Assembly: GCF_029633865.1 (NCBI RefSeq)
Contig: NC_079224.1
Span: 20,779,064-20,843,063 of the forward strand
Length of the DNA: 64,000 nucleotides
Direction of reading: 5' to 3'
Source: Lampris incognitus
Lineage: Eukaryota > Chordata > Actinopteri > Lampriformes > Lampridae
Made by a program: the position numbers and the translations under genes. How positions within the stretch are numbered: the first letter of the stretch is position 1; each line of letters starts with the position of its first letter. Below, one piece after another: positions 59,237 through 64,000 of this stretch. The notes under the pieces were generated by a model. That model saw nothing but the letters and a program-made list of their open reading frames with translations, had not been told where the DNA came from and searched no databases.

Positions 59237-62200
59237 TTGGTTTTTTTTTTTTTTTTTTACCCAGCCACTGAGGATGCACAAGCCAGTGCATTCTAAGTGC
59301 CGGTCCCCAAGCCAGGATAAACAGGCAGGGTTGCATCAGGAAGGGAATCCTGCGTAAAATCTTTGCCAAATCAAATATGTGGATTATAAATAAGATTTCC
59401 ATACCGGATCGGTTGAGGCCCGGGTTACCAACAACCGCCACCCGTACTGTTGGCCAGCAGGGTGCCGGTGGAAACTATGCTACTGTTGGGCGAAGGAAAA
59501 GGAGAGGGGGAAGGCATGTCCACAGGCAGCGGGAGAGGAGGAAGGCTAGGAGTGCGGAGGTGAGAGTCGGAACTTTGAATGTTGGCACTATGACTGATAA
59601 AGGGGGAGAACTGGCTGATATGATGGAAAGAAGAAAGGTAGGTATACTGTGTGTGCAAGAGACCAGGTGGAAGGGGAGTAAGGCCAGGAGCATCAGAGGT
59701 GGGTTCAAACTCTTCTACCATGTTGCGAATGGGAGGATAAATGGGGTAGGGGTAATTCTGAAGGAACACTATGTGAAGAGTGTCAGACAGAATGATGAGT
59801 ATGAAGCTGGAAATCAAAGGTGTATTGACGAATGTTATCAGCGCATATGCCCTGCAAGTTGGGTGTGAAATGGAAGAGAAAGAAGAATTCTGGGGTGAGT
59901 TGGATGAAGTGGTGGAGAGGGTACCCAAGTGGGAAAGAGTGGTGATTGGAGTGGACTTCAATGGGCATGTTGGTGAAGGGAACAGAGGTGATGGGCAGGT
60001 ATGGTGTCAATGAGAGAAATGTGGAAGGTCAGATGGTGGTGGATTTTGCAAAAAGGATGGAAATGGCTGTTTCAAGGAGAGGGAGAAACACAGGGTGACA
60101 TATAAGAGTGGAGGAAAGTGTACACAGGTGGACTATATCTTATGTAGAAGGCGCGATCTGAAAGGGATTGGTGACCGCAAGGTTGTGACAGGGGAGAACG
60201 TAGTTAGGCAGCATCGGATGGTGGTCTGTAGGATGACTTTGGAGACCAAGAAGAGGAAGAGAGTGAAGGCAGAGCCAAGGACCAAATGGTGGAAGTTGAA
60301 GAAGGAAGACTGTTGTGTGGAGTTCAGGGAGGAGTTAAGACAGGCACTGGGTGGTAGTGAAGAGTTGCCGGATGTCTGGGCAACCACTGCAGAAATAGTG
60401 AGGGGGACAGCTAGGAAAGTACTTGGTGTGTCATCAGGACAGAGTAAGGAAGACAAGGAGACTTGGTGATGGAATGAGGAAGTACAGCAAATTAAACAGA
60501 GGAAGAGGTTGGCAAAGAAGAAGTGGGATAGTCAGAGAGATGAAGAAGGTAGACAGGAGTACAAGGAGATGCAGTGTAAAGTGAAGAGAGAGGTGGCAAA
60601 GGCAAAGGCGTATGGTGAGTTGTATTTAGACACTAAGGAAGGAGAAAAGGACTTGTACCGATTGGCTAGACAGAGGGACCGAGCTGGGAAGGATGTGCAG
60701 CAGGTTAGGGTGATCAAGGATAGAGATGGAAATGTGCTGACAAGCGAGGAGAGTGTGTTGAGAAGGTGGAAGGAGTACTTAGAGGGGCTGATGAACGAAG
60801 AAAACGAGAGAAGATTGGATGACGTAGGGATAGTGAATCAGGAAGTGCAGTGGATTAGCAAGCAGGACATGAGGGCAGCTATGAAGAGGATGAAGAGTGG
60901 AAAGGCAGTTGGTCCTGAAGACATACCTGTGGAGGCATGGAGATGTTTAGGAGAGATGGCAGTGGGGTTTTTAACTTGATTGTTTAACACAATCTTGGAA
61001 AGTGAGAGGATGCCTGAGAAGTGGAGGAGTATACTGGTACCGATTTTCAAGAATAAGGGTGATGTGCAGAACTGTAGCAACCACAGAGGTATAAAGTTGA
61101 TCAGCCACAGCATGAAGATATGGGAAAGAGTAATAGAAGCTAGGTTAAGAGGAGAGGTGATGATTAGCGAGCAGCAGTATGGTTTCATGCAACGAAAGAG
61201 CACTACAGATGCGATGTTTGCGTTGAGAATATTGACTGAGAAGTATAGAGAAGGCCAAAAGGAGTTACATTGTGTCTTTGTGGATTTAGAGAAAGCATAT
61301 GACAGGGTGCCGAGAGAGGAGGTGTGGCTTGTATGAGGAAGCCGGGAGTTGCAGAGAAGTATGTAGGAGTGGTGCAGGAAATGTATGAGGGAACTGTGAC
61401 AGTGGTGAGGTGTGCGGTTGGAATGACAGATGGGTTCAAGGTTGAGGTGGGACTACATCAAGGATCGGCTCTGAGCCCGTTCTTGTTTGCAATGGTGATG
61501 GACAGGTTGACGGATGAGATCAGGCAGGAGTCTCCGTGGACTAAGATGTTTGCACATGATATTGTGATCTGTAGCAAGAGTAGGGTGCAAGTTGAGGAGA
61601 GCCTGGAGAGGGGGAGGTATGCACTGGAAAGAAGAGGAATGAAAGTCAGTAGGAGCAAGACGGAATACCTATGCATGAATGAGAGGGAGGACAGTGGAAT
61701 GGTGAGGATTCAAGGAGTAGAGGTGAAGAAGGCATATGAATTTAAATACTTGGGGTCAACTGTCAAAAGTAACGGGGAGTGTAGAAGAGAGGTGAAGAAG
61801 AGAGTGCAGGCAGGGTGGAGTGGGTGGAGAAGAGTGTCAGGGGTGATTCGTGACAGAAGGGTACCAGCAAGAGTTAAAGGGAAGGTTTACAAGATGGTTG
61901 TGAGACCAGCTATGTTATATGATTTGGAGACAGTGGCACTGACGAAAAGACAGGAGGAGGAGCTGGACGGGGCAGAGTTTAAGATGCTAAGATTTTCATT
62001 GGGGGTGATGAAGGATAGGATTAGGAATGAGTACATTAGAGGGACAGCTTGGTTTGGAGACAAACCAAGAGAGGCAAAATTGAGATGCTTGGACATGTGT
62101 GGAGGAGAGATGCTGGGTATATTGGGAGAAGGATGCTGAATATGGAGCTGCCAGGGAAGAGGAAAAGAGGAAGGCCAAAGAGGAGGTTTGTGGATGTGGT

Positions 62201-62315
62201 GAGAGAGGACAAGCAGGTGGCTTGAGAGGAAGATGCAGAGGACAGGAAGAAATGGAAATGGATGATACGCTGTGGCGACCCCTAATGGGAGCAGCCGAAG
62301 GTGGTAGTAGTAGTA
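59237..62315 (+). mobile_element. RTE-type non-LTR retrotransposon, near full length
   Basis: It is flanked by a perfect 16-bp target-site duplication, GTGTATATGACAGAAG, at 59,221-59,236 and 62,316-62,331. A 5' UTR (T-run, then ACCCAGCCACTGAGGATGCA) precedes an APE-type endonuclease and a reverse transcriptase; the 3' end is GGAGCAGCCGAAGGT followed by (GTA)n. Length is 3.08 kb. The insertion is absent from the left arm, so it postdates the inverted repeat. Confidence 0.92.
59377..62275 (+). pseudogene. RTE-type endonuclease/reverse transcriptase, broken
   Basis: The endonuclease part shows LNVGTM, CVQETRW, DFNGHVG, QVDYILC and RQHRMVV, the last corresponding to the catalytic His block. The reverse transcriptase part shows GPEDIPVEAW, QQYGFMQRKST, VFVDLEKAYDRVP and LHQGSALSPFLFAMVMDRL. 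The catalytic FADD box reads FAHDIV (about 61,551-61,565), a D to H loss. Frame breaks occur near 59,810, 60,010 and 60,470. A TGA at about 60,978 (FLT-stop-LFN) and a frame change near 61,335 also disrupt it. It is not active. Confidence 0.88.
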
Positions 62316-62439
62316 GTGTATATGACAGAAGTATATATGTATGCATGAGTGTTTCTCATATGTATACGTGTTTCAGAGGAGTACGTATACGATTTTATAT
62401 ACGAGCGTACATAGGTTTGCAGAGTAGGTATGTACACAT

Positions 62440-62552
62440 GAGGGGGTGTCTCCCCGCCTGCCACCCGATGACTGCTGGGATAGGTTCCAGCAGCACACGA
62501 CCCCAATTTGGAAAAGCGGCTTGGATAATGGATGAATGGATGGACATGAGAG
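62440..62552 (+). mobile_element. SINE 3' end fragment in right arm
   Basis: It contains GGTGTCTCCCCGCCTGCCAC, GATGACTGCTGGGATAGGTT and the GGATAATGGATGAATGGATGG tail of the family at 30,069-30,442. No head. It is absent from the left arm. Confidence 0.8.
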
Positions 62553-62707
62553 TGTTTCAGTAGTGAATGTGAAGGCATCTCAATATTATTGGCCTATTCG
62601 GCCCCTCATATAAACATTCGGTAGTATTAACAAGTATTATTATTATCATACAGTATTAATAGCACCCCTTCGGTAGTATTGATAAATAGACAGGTTGTGT
62701 TACTTAC

Positions 62708-62929
62708 TGATCAAGTAGAAATAATGCCAACTGAAAGTCGGTTTGTAACCCTCTCAAGTCCTGGAGCTCTCTCCATCAAATGAATGCCCGTCCGAGGTTC
62801 ACTCTTGTTTTATCTCGTCTTCTATCAACTCTTCCTCTTCGTCTTCTTTGCCCCTTCTGTCAACTGCGTTCTTTTTCTTTTGCCGGGTAGAGTTTCCAAA
62901 GTTACTTCGGTTGTTCCACTGTCTCCCAT
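62708..62929 (-). pseudogene. Degenerate 5' exon in right arm, reads inward
   Basis: This is the inverted copy of 51,277-51,494. It starts MGDSGTTEVTLETLPGKRKR, continues TQLTEGAKKTKRKS and hits TGA. A shifted frame then carries WRELQDL and TDFQLALFLLD up to a GTAAGT donor (intron starts at 62,707). It lies upstream, on the same strand, of the integrase remnant at 58,945-58,394. Confidence 0.5.
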
Positions 62930-64000
62930 TGCCTTGCTGGCTACTGGTTGGTTGACGGACTTTCTGTGAGGTAAATCGATTTGCCGGAAAAAAAATCGTG
63001 CGCGATGGCAAACAAGAGTTGCATAGTGAAATTGAGGCCTACGGAGAACCAACCCCGATGGGGTAATTATTCTATAGCTATTACATAGTGCAATCAACAT
63101 TTACTTCACAATGATAAGTTAAAGCAAAAAAAAGTTGTATACTTCCACTTTAAGAGAGGTCTATCACTCATGTTAAATACTGCCATCATCATCATCAATT
63201 TTTTGCCCCACAGTACACTGTGCAATGTTTTAGTTATGTTAACATACTGGTTAAAAGGGGATTTTCAGTTTTGTATAACTGCATGATAGGCAGAAGCTTC
63301 CAAAAGAGAAGTTAATAGAGCCTCTCACCGCCTTATAGTAACGGGAAAAAAGGGTTGCCTTATCAATTTATATCAGTTGACTCTTCTGTCAATACGATGA
63401 TGTCTTTTGATAACACTTGGTGTGTTTGGTCAGAATAGATAACATGATTCTTTTCACCTATTTATTTGTCTTCTGTTCCAATCAGCCCTGTATCATATGA
63501 AAATTATAAATGATAGGCTTTGTTAAGGACTGGATGACTTTGCTGGGTGCCAGGGTCCTTTACAATTATAGGGTGGGTCTTAAATAGAAGACTTATTGTA
63601 TTTTTGTTATGGTGTATGTTACTGAAATACAGGTCACCTACAGCTTATTGTAATGTTTTTTAGCTTTAGAGTAATGTAGGGGATTCACTGGTAAACCAAC
63701 AAGCCAGCAATCAAGAGGAGGTGAGGGGTAAGATTGTGGGTGACCCTGCGCACACCTGTTATGTTGTAGTTGAAATTAAGGTTGTAGCGTAAAGGATGTT
63801 TCTTGAGTAATGTTTTTTACTACCAGCTTGCAGTTTACATGACCCCAGTAACCAGAGAAAAGACATTTCAAAGGTGGCATTTACCAACAGCTATTGCAAC
63901 CTTCTAGCACTTTGTGGTTATATTTAAAAAGACCGACGTGTTTCGACTCAGGTCAGTCTTTGTTTTTAAATAAAGCACATTAAAAAAAACTCAAGTGTGT

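Larger units (their letters stand above)
49976..63917. mobile_element. Large element with about 1.9-kb terminal inverted repeats, HECT-like and integrase-like remnants
   Basis: The left arm (49,976-53,776) and right arm (63,917-58,965) are inverted copies, aligning over their whole length by eye at roughly 90 percent apart from insertions. The left arm was later hit by a 5S-derived SINE (about 51,560-52,160) and a DD36E transposon (52,309-53,529). The right arm was hit by an RTE LINE (59,237-62,315) and a SINE tail (about 62,440-62,552). The 5.2-kb centre holds HECT-like exons on +, an integrase core on - and a foldback element. No clear target-site duplication is seen at the outer ends. It could instead be an inverted segmental duplication, but the integrase favours a transposon. 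Confidence 0.7.
58965..63917 (-). repeat. Right arm of the large inverted repeat
   Basis: Reverse complement of the left arm. The 3.08-kb RTE LINE and a SINE 3' fragment interrupt it; removing them leaves about 1.9 kb. It also carries the second copy of the inward-reading 5' exon at 62,929-62,708. Confidence 0.85.

Noticed and set aside
49976..63917. Polinton/Maverick identity for the large element
   Set aside because: The long terminal repeats and integrase would fit, but no DNA polymerase B, packaging ATPase or capsid gene is visible in the 5.2-kb centre.

Overview
The window is nuclear DNA of a teleost fish. It holds one large intron-containing gene, a dense layer of fish-type transposable elements (tRNA- and 5S-derived SINEs, Tc1-type, RTE-type and L2-type elements, a Penelope-like element), and many long CA/GT microsatellites. 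There are no prokaryotic operons.

The main gene is a transferrin receptor 1 gene (tfrc) on the minus strand. Seventeen coding exons can be placed between 43,979 (start) and 29,695 (stop), all with GT/AG borders and matching phases. They sum to 2,322 nt (773 residues plus stop). The 3' UTR runs toward lower coordinates and keeps five iron-responsive elements (28,634-28,664, 28,572-28,604, 28,217-28,243, 28,153-28,177 and 28,098-28,124), so iron regulation of the mRNA is probably retained. The residues aligned with the human transferrin-binding RGD motif are I-G-S here. Introns and 3' UTR carry SINEs, L2-type and RTE-type LINE pieces and a nearly intact Tc1-type transposon.

Region 1-25 kb has no gene I can support. 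It holds microsatellites, a 12-bp minisatellite, a short RTE-derived element, two copies of a composite tandem-module repeat, a Penelope-like remnant with long inverted arms, a DD36E Tc1-type transposon, a Ty3/Gypsy integrase remnant, a small TIR element and L2-type LINE fragments. A CpG-rich stretch near 22.8-23.1 kb may be a promoter of a neighbouring gene outside the window.

Region 44-50 kb is intergenic or upstream of tfrc. It contains a chimeric retro-insertion in which ITS2 plus the 5' end of 28S rRNA is fused in sense to the 5' end of a short RTE-derived element. The whole unit is bounded by a perfect 18-bp target-site duplication.

Region 50-64 kb is a very large inverted repeat. Its outer ends lie at about 49,976 and 63,917 and its inner ends at about 53,776 and 58,965, with roughly 1.9 kb of homologous arm on each side once later insertions are removed. 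Each arm holds the same degenerate 5' exon reading inward. The centre holds broken exons of a divergent HECT (G2E3-like) protein on + and, next to the right arm, a broken DDE integrase core on -. I read this as the remains of a large integrase-type DNA transposon with very long terminal inverted repeats and a HECT-like gene. It is the best candidate in the window for something undescribed.
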